Of a stretch of 40,499 nt of DNA, positions 1 through 7,851 are shown piece by piece. Position 1 is the stretch's first letter; each line of letters starts with the position of its first letter. This stretch comes from Eubacterium sp. (GTDB lineage: Bacteria > Bacillota > Clostridia > Lachnospirales > Lachnospiraceae), in assembly GCA_022791495.1 (NCBI GenBank), contig JAAVZE010000014.1, forward strand, positions 1-40,499, written 5' to 3'. Below the pieces are notes generated by a model that had not been told where the DNA came from, searched no databases, and saw only the letters and a list, made by a program, of their open reading frames with translations. Both the position numbers and the translations under genes were made by a program.

Positions 1-600
1 AGCACGATTTCCTCATTCCCTGCATACCGCCTGTCTCCTGCCAGCTTCTCCAGCTTTTCCACTGTATTCTCCGCTTCCTTTGCCTCCTGCTTTAATGCAA
101 AATTAACCAGACCTTTCGTATACAGTAGTGCGATTTCTTCATTCCCTGCATACCGACTGTCTCCTGCCAGTTCCTCCAGCTTTTTCACTGCAAGCTCTGC
201 TTCCTTTTCCTCCTGCTTTAACGCAAGATTAAACAAACCTTTCGCATACACTAACACGATTTCTTCATTGTTCGCATACCTGCTGTCTCCTGCCAGTTTC
301 TCCAGCTTTTTCACTGCAAGCTCTGCTTCCTTTTCCTCCTGCTTAAACGCAAGATTAAACAAACCTTTTGCATACTCATGCACGATTTCCTCATTTCCTG
401 CACATCGGCTGTCCCCTGCCAAACTCTCCAGCTTTTTCACCGTAAGCTCTGCTTCCTTTACTTCCTGCTTTAACGCATAATTAACCAGACCTTTCGCATA
501 CATTAGTACAATTTCTTCATTGTTCGCATATTGACTGTCCAATGCCAGCTTTTCCAGATGTTCTAATGTAACCCTCGCATACTCTTCCTTCTGCACAGCC
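1..600 (-). repeat. Five tandem 126-bp coding repeats (42-residue TPR-like unit)
   Basis: The motif CTGTCTCCTG, or a close variant, recurs on the plus strand at 31, 157, 283, 409 and 535, exactly 126 bp apart. The units are highly alike at DNA level, including at silent positions, so they look recently duplicated. They are in frame on the minus strand as protein repeats and continue past the left edge. Copy number may differ between strains. Confidence 0.9.
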
Positions 601-1421
601 GTTAGATATAATAATACCCCCGCATAAAGCTCCGGTATCTCCCTTACCAAACTTTCTTTTAACAGCACTTCTAATCCATCCGAAAACAAAGATGCGTATT
701 GATCTACATCTGCGTAATCTACAATACTCCGAAAAAGAAATAACAAGTATTTTTTACTTGTATTAAATGCTTCAATCATCTTTTCAGCTTCAAAGGCATT
801 TTGCAGATATTCCAGGACAAACAGCTCCCCGATCAGGTCAGGTTCCAGCGGAGAGAGGATGCCATCCCATTCAAACTTTTCATTGACACTCCGAAATAGT
901 TGGTCCAGCTTGTCCCGTTTTATACAGAATTCTTCTACAGCTGCCAGATCCTTCTGCAAGTACTCCGGCAGGGGATCCTTGATTCTCCATCCTCCTGTGG
1001 CAGTTGCATAGACCAGCAGCCTTTCCACTGCCCTGTATACATTTTTATTCCCCTTACAAAGAACGGTTTCCCAGTGCTTTTTGTATCTGTGGATGATCTT
1101 TAAAAGCAGTTCCTGTATATCCCATCGGTGATGTTTGTCCTCTGGATCCCAGGCATCCACGATAAAGAGCAGGATCAGAGGACGGGGGCGGCAGGTTCCC
1201 TGCTGATTTTTTTCGATTTTTTTGCAGTATTCCAGGATCTGCTGCCGATCGTCTTCCGACAATACTTTCCGTGTTGCCTCTGCATAGTCTTGGATAATTT
1301 GCTTCAATGCCTCATCCGGCAGTACCGGCAGCTCCAAAAATGCGGAATCTTTATCCGCAGTATAGAGCATGGCTCTGATATCGTCACTGGAGTGAACCAC
1401 CAGCAGCTGCTCATACCACAT
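1..1421 (-). CDS. STAND NTPase, C-terminal TPR-like repeat part (partial, out of frame with the N-terminal part)
   Basis: This frame stays open from the A-run at 1465-1471 down to the window edge, so the 3' end is missing. The first in-frame ATG is at 1421, but the reading frame really continues the NTPase encoded at 1462-2451 if one A is removed from the run. The first 270 or so residues are an alpha-helical region expected to hold the winged-helix and arm segments of a STAND protein. They are followed by at least five copies of a 42-residue TPR-like unit containing an LxxLAGDSRYAxNEEI-type core and an YAKGLxNxALKQE helix. In STAND proteins such C-terminal repeats sense a ligand, for example a phage protein; that role is inferred here. 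No separate ribosome binding site supports independent translation from 1421. Confidence 0.6.
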   Translation of the reverse strand, partial: MWYEQLLVVHSSDDIRAMLYTADKDSAFLELPVLPDEALKQIIQDYAEATRKVLSEDDRQQILEYCKKIEKNQQGTCRPRPLILLFIVDAWDPEDKHHRWDIQELLLKIIHRYKKHWETVLCKGNKNVYRAVERLLVYATATGGWRIKDPLPEYLQKDLAAVEEFCIKRDKLDQLFRSVNEKFEWDGILSPLEPDLIGELFVLEYLQNAFEAEKMIEAFNTSKKYLLFLFRSIVDYADVDQYASLFSDGLEVLLKESLVREIPELYAGVLLYLTAVQKEEYARVTLEHLEKLALDSQYANNEEIVLMYAKGLVNYALKQEVKEAELTVKKLESLAGDSRCAGNEEIVHEYAKGLFNLAFKQEEKEAELAVKKLEKLAGDSRYANNEEIVLVYAKGLFNLALKQEEKEAELAVKKLEELAGDSRYAGNEEIALLYTKGLVNFALKQEAKEAENTVEKLEKLAGDRRYAGNEEIV

Positions 1422-1461
1422 GGGATTTACTTCGGTCTTTTCCTGAATGCCATTAGTGCCT

Positions 1462-2451
1462 CTATTTTTTTCCAACCCCCTCCCGCTCCAATAGTACGAT
1501 ACGCATTTTAGGAGGGCATTCCCCAGTCTTTAACGAAACAAGCCATTCTCCGATCAGGCTGGCATAATCCCCGGCATAATCTATAACTACCAGCAGATTG
1601 ACCGGATATTTCCACTCACAAAGCCCTGTAAACTTCTCCAGGACTTTTCTGTTCTGGAGAAACAGGCATTTCCAGTTTGGATTGGCAGACAATCCTTTCA
1701 CATACTCGTAGAGAAATTTACTTTTTCCGGCACCCGCAGGACCATTGACAGCGGTAAAAAGCACAGGTTCCCCACGATCTAAAAAATTGTCTAAAAAAGC
1801 AATTTCTTTCTCCCTGCCGTAAAATCCGATCTTCGGGTCACGATAATTAAATAATGAATCTATGGGCTGGGGCAAACGTAATTGATCCACAACCCTGGCA
1901 AAAGAATTTTGATATTCCAAAGACGCAAGGAGTTTTTTATGCTGCTCTGCAAATGTCTGCGTCTGATTTTCAATCATTTCTTTTATCTCAAGTTCCCAGG
2001 TATCCAGCTGGACACATATTTCATCGGTAACCTGATTAAAGGGAAGCCAGTCCGAAGGATTGCGCTGCCTCCACAAAAAATCCCTTGTCTGGATCAATAT
2101 TTTCTCCATAAGTCGGTCTACCTGCCGCTGACTTGCCACCGTATCGGCTCTGGCACTGCAATAAGCACGTATATATGCCTGCTTCCGCACAGCCTCCCGG
2201 ACGTCACGGTCCGGCGACAAAAAAGCGGAGGCTATCCTGCCCAAAAGATTCTCATCGATATACTCTATCAATCCGGTCCAGTCAAATTCTTCCTGTCTGG
2301 AAAGATTCTCAAACACATTACGTTTATGTTCCTCTTCCAGCGTCCTGATGCTATGTAAAAATTCAGTCGTCTTGTACTTTTTCTTTATGAACTTACCGGC
2401 TGCTTCCAGCAACGGTTCAGAAAAAGGGATCTCTGCCAGTTCTGCAATCAT
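1462..2451 (-). CDS. STAND-type P-loop NTPase, N-terminal part (frameshifted)
   Basis: The 329-residue product has a helical N-terminal region of about 200 residues and then a STAND NTPase module. A FYGREKE motif at about 210-216 marks its start. The Walker A motif GPAGAGKS is at 237-244, a Walker B-like LLVVIDYAGD at 286-295, and a sensor-type RIVLLERE at 317-324. Translation stops two residues after a lysine pair encoded by a 7-A run at 1465-1471. Removing one A joins it to the repeat region at 1-1421, so this is one gene split by a +1 frameshift. The start ATG follows a GGGAGGATGGGAAT ribosome binding site. The architecture (helical N terminus, STAND, TPR) resembles antiphage Avs/NLR-like proteins, but the effector domain is not one I recognise. 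The preceding gene is a lipoprotein 52 bp upstream. Confidence 0.75.
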   Translation of the reverse strand: MIAELAEIPFSEPLLEAAGKFIKKKYKTTEFLHSIRTLEEEHKRNVFENLSRQEEFDWTGLIEYIDENLLGRIASAFLSPDRDVREAVRKQAYIRAYCSARADTVASQRQVDRLMEKILIQTRDFLWRQRNPSDWLPFNQVTDEICVQLDTWELEIKEMIENQTQTFAEQHKKLLASLEYQNSFARVVDQLRLPQPIDSLFNYRDPKIGFYGREKEIAFLDNFLDRGEPVLFTAVNGPAGAGKSKFLYEYVKGLSANPNWKCLFLQNRKVLEKFTGLCEWKYPVNLLVVIDYAGDYASLIGEWLVSLKTGECPPKMRIVLLEREGVGKK

Positions 2452-2503
2452 ATTCCCATCCTCCCTCTGTACTTCATCTGCCTGCGGCTCTTATGACCTC
2501 ATA

Positions 2504-3118
2504 TTATTCTTTCGCTTCCGAATAATCCACCTTGCGGAACTTATATTCTGTTTCTGCCCCATACAAACATATGATCCTCATACATGTGTCCCGATAGATT
2601 TCCCCCTCGATCTGGTTCAATCTGCTGCGGGTTCCAGTCCCCCAATAAGAATTTCTCGGTACCATATCCTTCCCTTTCTTCGGGTTCGGGTTCACTTCAT
2701 ACGTATCCAGCAATTCTGTGGATATCACAGCCTTTGATCTCTCTATGTATTCCGATACACTTTTTTCTATGGCTATAATATTTTCCTTATCCTCTTCATA
2801 AATACATTTTTTACGCAACCACTTTGTGAGGTTCTCAAACTCTTCCTTCCACACATGTTTATAGTTATCCTGATATCCCCGGATCTCTGCCTCACATTTA
2901 CCCCTGGATTGTATTTTAGGCAAAAAATATTCATCGATGGGATTGTTATACAGCGTTTTCTGCCTGTCTGATTCCTGCGGCTCTTCTGTTTCGGCCACAG
3001 CCGGAGAACGATCAGCGGCTGCTTCTGCAGGCTCTTTTGTACTGTTGCTGCCGCCGGAACATCCCGTCATAAAAAGAACCAGTACACATATCCATATTTT
3101 TAATAATCTATATTTCAT
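2504..3118 (-). CDS. Hypothetical lipoprotein
   Basis: The product of about 204 residues begins with a charged start, a hydrophobic stretch and a lipobox ending MTGC at about residues 17-20, followed by Gly/Ser-rich sequence. It is therefore predicted to be exported, lipidated and anchored to the outer face of the membrane. The mature part is charged and mostly helical, and I recognise no domain. ATG at 3118 is chosen over GTG at 3124 because AGGAG lies nine bases before the ATG but only three before the GTG. It lies 52 bp upstream of the STAND gene on the same strand, so the two may be cotranscribed. A functional link is speculative. Confidence 0.7.
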   Translation of the reverse strand: MKYRLLKIWICVLVLFMTGCSGGSNSTKEPAEAAADRSPAVAETEEPQESDRQKTLYNNPIDEYFLPKIQSRGKCEAEIRGYQDNYKHVWKEEFENLTKWLRKKCIYEEDKENIIAIEKSVSEYIERSKAVISTELLDTYEVNPNPKKGKDMVPRNSYWGTGTRSRLNQIEGEIYRDTCMRIICLYGAETEYKFRKVDYSEAKE

Positions 3119-3317
3119 TCTCACAATCTCCTGCTTTATACTCAGATTACACTTTCATTATACAGCAGATGTCTTTTTTTGTCATTTCTTTTTCCCGCAT
3201 ACACATCACTTTTTGCCAGTCTCTATTTTTTATGGTAATATATAATGATGACGTTGGGAGAACTATGCACACAAAAAAGCATACATTCCTATCGTAATAT
3301 TACAGGAGGAATTACCG

Positions 3318-4214
3318 ATGCAGGAAAGCCGTTTGTTTAAAATCATATATTATCTGCTTGATAAAGGATCTGCGACCGCTCCAGAACTGGCCGAAAGGCT
3401 GGAAGTGTCCACAAGAACAATCTACAGGGATATGAATGCCTTAAGCAGCGCTGGCATTCCCATCTACGCGGAACCCGGCCGCAATGGCGGGATTCATCTG
3501 ATGGATCACTTTGTATTAAATAAGGCTATTATATCCAGAACCGAAAAAGAGAAAATATTATCTGCACTGCAGGGTCTGGCAGTTTTAAATGATGGGAACG
3601 AATCGGATACGCTTCAAAAACTATCGGCGCTCTTCCAGATGGATGCGGTCAACTGGCTGGAGGTAGATTTTTCCAGATGGGGTGAAAAGCCACAGGACAA
3701 TCATAAATTTGAGACATTAAAAAGTGCAATTATCCAGCACCGATGTATGAAAATAAAATATGCCGCTTCTTATAAGCCTGTGGACGACAGGGTGATACAG
3801 CCCCTAAAACTGTCCTACAAATCCAAAGACTGGTACTTAAAAGCCTTCTGCACTCAGAAACAGGATTTTCGGCTCTTCAAATTGAACCGCATTCTGGAAT
3901 GGGAACTTTTAGACGAATGTTTCGTACCCAGGATCTTTCCGGACATGAAGGACAAAGGCCAACCCGCAAATGACATTACAACACTATTGTTTCCCGGTGA
4001 GGTATCCTATCGGGTCTATGATGAATTTGATATGAACCAGATACAATTAACAGAAAATGGAGACTTGCTCGTAACTGCTGATATGCCGCAGGACGATTGG
4101 CTCATCGGATATTTATTATCCTTTGGTACTCAGGTAGAAATTATTAAACCCCTGCACCTTAAAAGGGTTCTTGCAGAAAAAGCAAAGGCAATATACGAAA
4201 AAAATAAAGAATAA
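3318..4214 (+). CDS. YafY-like transcriptional regulator (HTH + WYL domain)
   Basis: The 298-residue protein has an N-terminal DeoR/HTH_11 winged helix (residues about 1-60; ATAPELAERLEVSTRTIYRDM is the recognition region). A WYL domain follows at about 130-225, with the signature WYLKAFC and RLFKLNRI, and then a C-terminal WCX-like extension. WYL proteins sense small ligands or nucleic acid and regulate neighbouring genes. The ATG follows AGGAGG by 7-8 bases. It is 92 bp upstream of, and codirectional with, a ClbS-like gene whose promoter carries the palindrome TGACAC-N3-GTGTCA. That palindrome is the likely operator for this protein (inference). It is divergent from the lipoprotein gene. 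Confidence 0.85.
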   Translation: MQESRLFKIIYYLLDKGSATAPELAERLEVSTRTIYRDMNALSSAGIPIYAEPGRNGGIHLMDHFVLNKAIISRTEKEKILSALQGLAVLNDGNESDTLQKLSALFQMDAVNWLEVDFSRWGEKPQDNHKFETLKSAIIQHRCMKIKYAASYKPVDDRVIQPLKLSYKSKDWYLKAFCTQKQDFRLFKLNRILEWELLDECFVPRIFPDMKDKGQPANDITTLLFPGEVSYRVYDEFDMNQIQLTENGDLLVTADMPQDDWLIGYLLSFGTQVEIIKPLHLKRVLAEKAKAIYEKNKE

Positions 4215-4239
4215 TACTCTCAGGCGTACCTTTTTATCA

Positions 4240-4272
4240 TGACACAGGGTGTCAGCTTTTCTATGTTATACT
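4240..4272 (+). promoter_or_regulatory. Extended -10 promoter with palindromic operator before the ClbS-like gene
   Basis: TGACACAGGGTGTCA at 4240-4254 is a perfect palindrome with 6-bp arms and a 3-bp centre. It ends 12 bp before an extended -10 element (TG at 4264-4265, TATACT at 4267-4272), so it covers the -35 area, where a bound regulator could activate or repress. No good -35 hexamer is visible, which suits an activator-dependent or extended -10 promoter. Confidence 0.6.
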
Positions 4273-4306
4273 ATAACAAAAAACGTAAACCGAAAGGAGA
4301 ACCATC

Positions 4307-4840
4307 ATGCCAAGACCCACCACGAAATCAGATTTGATCAGTGCTGCCTCAGAAACATATGAGCAGCTGAATGAACTTATTACGTCTCTGACGCAGACAG
4401 AATTATTAACACCTATGAAATTTAGTGAAAGCAAAAAAGAAGCACATTGGAGAAGAGATAAAAACCTGCGCGATATTTTGACTCATCTTTACGAATGGCA
4501 TCAGCTTCTAACAAACTGGGTTACATCAAATTTGGAGGGAGAAGCCAAACCTCTCCTCCCACAGCCCTATAACTGGAGAAATTACGGTGAAATGAATATA
4601 GAATTCTGGAAAAAACATCAGAATACAACCCTGGATGAGGCAAAAGAGCTGTTGGAAAACTCCCACCGGGAAGTTATGAATCTGGCAGATACCTTTTCAA
4701 ACGAAGAATTGTTCTCGAAAGGGGTTTATCCCTGGACCGGCAACAATGCCCTGGGCTCATATTTCGTTTCCAATCTCTCAAGTCATTATAACTGGGCGGT
4801 CAAAAAACTCAAGGCACACAGAAGAAACTGCAAAGCTTAG
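4307..4840 (+). CDS. ClbS/DfsB family four-helix-bundle protein
   Basis: The 177-residue protein matches the ClbS/DfsB (DUF1706) pattern. It starts MPRPTTKSDL, has a long helix with NELITSLT, a central RDILTHLYEWHQLL helix with the conserved His and Trp, and a late SHYNWAVKKLKAHRR. ClbS of E. coli hydrolyses the genotoxin colibactin to protect the producer; family members in other bacteria mostly lack a proven substrate. GAAAGGAG lies at a normal distance before the ATG. It follows the WYL regulator gene and is closed by a strong terminator, so it appears to be an inducible single-gene response unit. The exact substrate is unknown. Confidence 0.85.
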   Translation: MPRPTTKSDLISAASETYEQLNELITSLTQTELLTPMKFSESKKEAHWRRDKNLRDILTHLYEWHQLLTNWVTSNLEGEAKPLLPQPYNWRNYGEMNIEFWKKHQNTTLDEAKELLENSHREVMNLADTFSNEELFSKGVYPWTGNNALGSYFVSNLSSHYNWAVKKLKAHRRNCKA

Positions 4841-4844
4841 AAAA

Positions 4845-4904
4845 AGCCAGCATCCCTCTGATGATACTTTTTCATCAGGGGGCGTACTGGCTCTTTGTCT
4901 TTTA
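4845..4904 (+). terminator. Intrinsic terminator after the ClbS-like gene
   Basis: A long hairpin begins at GCCAG (4846-4850) and includes CTGATGA paired with TCATCAG around a short loop. It closes with CTGGC at 4887-4891 and is followed by a T-rich stretch (CTCTTTGTCTTTT). It begins four bases after the stop codon. Confidence 0.85.
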
Positions 4905-5118
4905 ATCTTTATGCATAAAGTCTGGAATGATACAACGTGAAATTTTTACCGGAACAATGTGCCCCCGGCTCTTTTCAGTTCCACAGAATCTGAGGTCCTG
5001 CTCTTTACTTGCTCTACCAGATCATTTTTTAAATATGCCTTTGCATTTTTTGCATTTGTGCAAAGACACACAACGGATAATAAATAAATTGCTGCAAAAT
5101 AAATAAATTTTCATAAGA

Positions 5119-5826
5119 TCAATTCTCCAGATTAACCAAAAAATATTGTATCATAGGCCCCACTTCCTCCTTTTGCCGTACTTCAAAATAATCTGCCAGC
5201 ATTACCTCAAATTCTCCTATCGACATATTGAACCTGTCGGGTCTGCCCAAATATTCTTCAATACGTGCTGTAATCTGAAACTCAGGCGTTCCCATATTCG
5301 GGATATCGATAACATATCTCCCGTATGGTTTTATAATTTTATGTGCCTCAGCAATTGCTTTCTCCACAAAATCCTTTTCAAAATATTCCAACGAGCCAAT
5401 GCAGGCGCCAATATCAAAAAAGTTTTCAGCATATGGAGTTTCGCTCATACTACCATGATACAAATCTCCAATTTTTATGTCATTCTCTGCTGTGAAACTT
5501 CGTAATAAATCTATCGTCTTACTGCTTATATCCACTCCATAATATGTAGATGGCCAACTTTCATACCCCCGAAACATCAGATTCAAACAACATCCCAAAT
5601 CAACAAATTTCATACCTTTTTCCGGGAGCAAATAATCTAAAATCTCCTTTCGCCCACTATCGGATAAATTACCATCGTACTTCATTTTTTCAAATAACAC
5701 ATAATCTGGATGATTCGTTATTTCCTCTGGAAGATTTTCATATAGATCGATTCCCTTTCTCCCCATATCAATTCCCTTATCATATGATTTTGCGATTGCT
5801 TCTATTTGGTCTTTGTTACTTTTCAT
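5119..5826 (-). CDS. Class I SAM-dependent methyltransferase
   Basis: The 235-residue protein has a Rossmann methyltransferase core. Motif I is FVDLGCCLNLMF at about 93-104, an acidic YYGVDIS loop (motif II) follows, then NDIKIGDLYHGSM, a motif IV-like FFDIGACIGSLEYF and a YVIDIPNMG strand. An N-terminal helical region of about 85 residues precedes the core. The substrate cannot be told from sequence. It is the last gene of a likely three-gene operon with a DUF5677-like gene (25 bp upstream) and a Fic gene. A GGAAGG ribosome binding site precedes the ATG. Confidence 0.8.
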   Translation of the reverse strand: MKSNKDQIEAIAKSYDKGIDMGRKGIDLYENLPEEITNHPDYVLFEKMKYDGNLSDSGRKEILDYLLPEKGMKFVDLGCCLNLMFRGYESWPSTYYGVDISSKTIDLLRSFTAENDIKIGDLYHGSMSETPYAENFFDIGACIGSLEYFEKDFVEKAIAEAHKIIKPYGRYVIDIPNMGTPEFQITARIEEYLGRPDRFNMSIGEFEVMLADYFEVRQKEEVGPMIQYFLVNLEN

Positions 5827-5851
5827 CTTTTACCAGCCTTCCGTACATATT

Positions 5852-6556
5852 TCATAAACCAAAGTTATAATACCTGTCAAAGTTCTCGGTAGAACGATTT
5901 AGATACTGATCATACAAGACTTCAAAATCTCTATCCAGCATCGAAATAATATCTTGTCCATCAATCATAGGTTCAACCTCTTTCTCCTTGCACAGTAGTA
6001 AAAAAGTTTTCCGGATAATAAAATAAAGCATGATCGAAATTTCAAAATAATGCAATACCGGATATCTTGATATTTGTATACTTCCATGAGTATACGCATG
6101 ACATGACTTATAAAAATTCTCAAGACATGGTAACCCTAAATTTTTATCCATATTTTCTTCTTTAAGAAAAGTAATAATACCATAGATAGAGTATGGAAAT
6201 TTCTTTACTACTTTATGATAACCATCAATATAATCTACCCAGCCAAAATGAAGAAAATCCGCTTTAGCTTTTGAAGTAGCACAAATACGTTTTTTAAACA
6301 GTGCATTATATTCTTTTGGATAGGTCCGGTGACATGAATATTCAACCTCAAACATTCTAAACTTTTCATATTGGTTGTAAAATTCTGGACGCGGCGCCAA
6401 TATCAAAAGCTTAAGATACATTTCAATCGCTCCCCGGCACAAAGGATACGCAGTACCAAACAAATTATCCTCCAAAAGTGATAATGCTGAAATACTATTA
6501 TATATGACACCATAATAAAGCTGGTAACAGTCGCACACATGGCCATAAGATTTCAT
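5852..6556 (-). CDS. DUF5677-like helical protein
   Basis: The product of about 234 residues is helical throughout. A region reading LFGTAYPLCRGAIEMYLKLL resembles the conserved helix of the DUF5677 group, and a C-terminal CHAYTHGS segment supplies conserved-looking histidines. Related proteins often sit near toxin or abortive-infection genes; no activity is established. ATG at 6556 is preferred because CGGAG lies upstream at a suitable distance, while a GTG at 6586 would overlap the Fic gene and lacks a good site. It lies 17 bp after Fic and 25 bp before the methyltransferase gene, consistent with one transcript. The family assignment is tentative. Confidence 0.5.
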   Translation of the reverse strand: MKSYGHVCDCYQLYYGVIYNSISALSLLEDNLFGTAYPLCRGAIEMYLKLLILAPRPEFYNQYEKFRMFEVEYSCHRTYPKEYNALFKKRICATSKAKADFLHFGWVDYIDGYHKVVKKFPYSIYGIITFLKEENMDKNLGLPCLENFYKSCHAYTHGSIQISRYPVLHYFEISIMLYFIIRKTFLLLCKEKEVEPMIDGQDIISMLDRDFEVLYDQYLNRSTENFDRYYNFGL

Positions 6557-6573
6557 TTGTAATATACTCCGTT

Positions 6574-7197
6574 TTATTTGGCACACCCATTCGGGAGTTC
6601 TTCTGCCTTAAAGGTATTGTATCCCTCATAGTAATAGCTGACATCAATTCCTTTCATATATACTTCCCTATTGTTTATTTCATCTGTTAACGCATTCTTC
6701 AGTAAAACCTTGATCTCCACATCCTTGATCGGACTTCTCTCCATCGCAAGCAGATAATCTTCTTTATCAACTTTGTTCCAATCTATAACTAACTTCAATT
6801 CCTTTTTTAATATCAGATCAAGCCAAATACGTGTACTTCTGCCATTACCTTCTCTAAAAGGATGAGCAACATTCATTTCTACATATTTTTCTATTATTTC
6901 ATCAAATGTTGCTTGTGGCATATCGTCAATATGTTTTAATGCAGTCTCCAAATACATTACAGGTACAAATCGAAAATTACTTTTTGCAATATTTACTGTC
7001 CGTACTTTTCCGGCAAAATCATATAACTCATCAAATAAAAATTTATGAATTTTAGCAAGACCAGAAAATTTCCCAGCTTCAAATTCTTCAATAAATTCGC
7101 TTTCATACAATTTAATTGCTTTGATCTTGCTTATTTTTTCCTCTTCCCTCGCAAGTTCCACTGAATCGTTAATACCCAGTTTATTTTCCAGAGCCAT
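6574..7197 (-). CDS. fic: Fic family protein adenylyltransferase (class III, self-inhibited)
   Basis: The 207-residue protein carries the Fic active-site motif HPFREGNGR at 112-120, preceded by the usual helices and the flap region VNIAKSNFRF. It transfers AMP from ATP to target proteins, in known members often DNA gyrase, topoisomerase IV or itself. The C-terminal SYYYEG at 187-192 fits the inhibitory motif (S/T)xxxE(G/N), placing it in class III, in which the protein's own C-terminal helix blocks ATP binding. No separate antitoxin is therefore needed. Start 7197 (MALEN) is chosen because GGAGGG precedes it; a longer frame begins at 7266. It heads the operon with the DUF5677-like and methyltransferase genes. 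Confidence 0.88.
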   Translation of the reverse strand: MALENKLGINDSVELAREEEKISKIKAIKLYESEFIEEFEAGKFSGLAKIHKFLFDELYDFAGKVRTVNIAKSNFRFVPVMYLETALKHIDDMPQATFDEIIEKYVEMNVAHPFREGNGRSTRIWLDLILKKELKLVIDWNKVDKEDYLLAMERSPIKDVEIKVLLKNALTDEINNREVYMKGIDVSYYYEGYNTFKAEELPNGCAK

Positions 7198-7256
7198 ATT
7201 ACCCTCCATAAATCCATTATTCAATAATAAAAATTCATTTCCTATTATCTTACCAT

Positions 7257-7285
7257 AGTATATCATTCATCCGTCCAATATACAA
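7257..7285 (-). promoter_or_regulatory. Sigma-A type promoter of the fic operon
   Basis: On the minus strand there is TTGTAT at 7285-7280, a 17-bp spacer, then TATACT at 7262-7257, with TG one base before the -10 (extended -10). It lies about 60 bp upstream of the Fic start at 7197. Confidence 0.6.
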
Positions 7286-7306
7286 CTATTGCTGATTGCA
7301 TATTTT

Positions 7307-7800
7307 TCAATACTGCCTGTCAAGCAAAGCTTCATGGTTTCCCTGCTCCACAACTTTTCCGTCTTTTAGTACAACAATACGATCTGCAATCCTGGCAGAA
7401 CCAAGCCGGTGTGTCACAAGAATTCCTATTTTATTTGGATCATTTTTTCCGAAATTTCCCATCGAATCCTCTGGACAGCATTGTATCATATCCCTGAGGG
7501 AAACGTACATCCAAAGAAATTTCACTTTTTTCAACACAATGCTCCATTTTCTCATAGTCGCTGTCCTGTGCTGAAATCTCCACATTTTCACAAAGGCTCA
7601 TCTGATACTTTATAAACTGTTGAAATACCGCGGACACATATCGAAAACGATCCCTCTGGCACACAGAAAACAAATCTTTCCCATCCACCAGAACCTCTCC
7701 CGTATCCGGGATCAGTACACCGGAAAGGATCCGGAGCAATGTGCTTTTCCCCGCGCCATTTTTTTCCACAAGTGCGATGGTTTCTCCTTTTCTCTTTAAT
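7307..7800 (-). pseudogene. ABC transporter ATP-binding domain remnant
   Basis: Minus-strand sequence encodes the Walker A region ([20 protein letters not shown]) and the following [23 protein letters not shown]-loop region, then breaks off after [11 protein letters not shown] at 7440. A second frame resumes at [28 protein letters not shown], the H-loop and C-terminal end. The LSGGQ signature and Walker B between them are gone (about 50 residues), the frame changes at the junction, and the transmembrane half and start are missing. Fragments of this kind come from exporters that fuse six transmembrane helices to an ATPase. It is a dead gene, truncated at its 5' side just before the recombinase gene. 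Confidence 0.8.
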
Positions 7801-7851
7801 AAAATCTGTGTAAAATATCGTTAGTAAATAAAATACAAAGGAGACTTCATC

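Noticed and set aside
1..600. Regular repeats resembling a CRISPR array
   Set aside because: The 126-bp units are contiguous, in frame and code for a TPR-like protein repeat; there are no short repeats separated by unique spacers.
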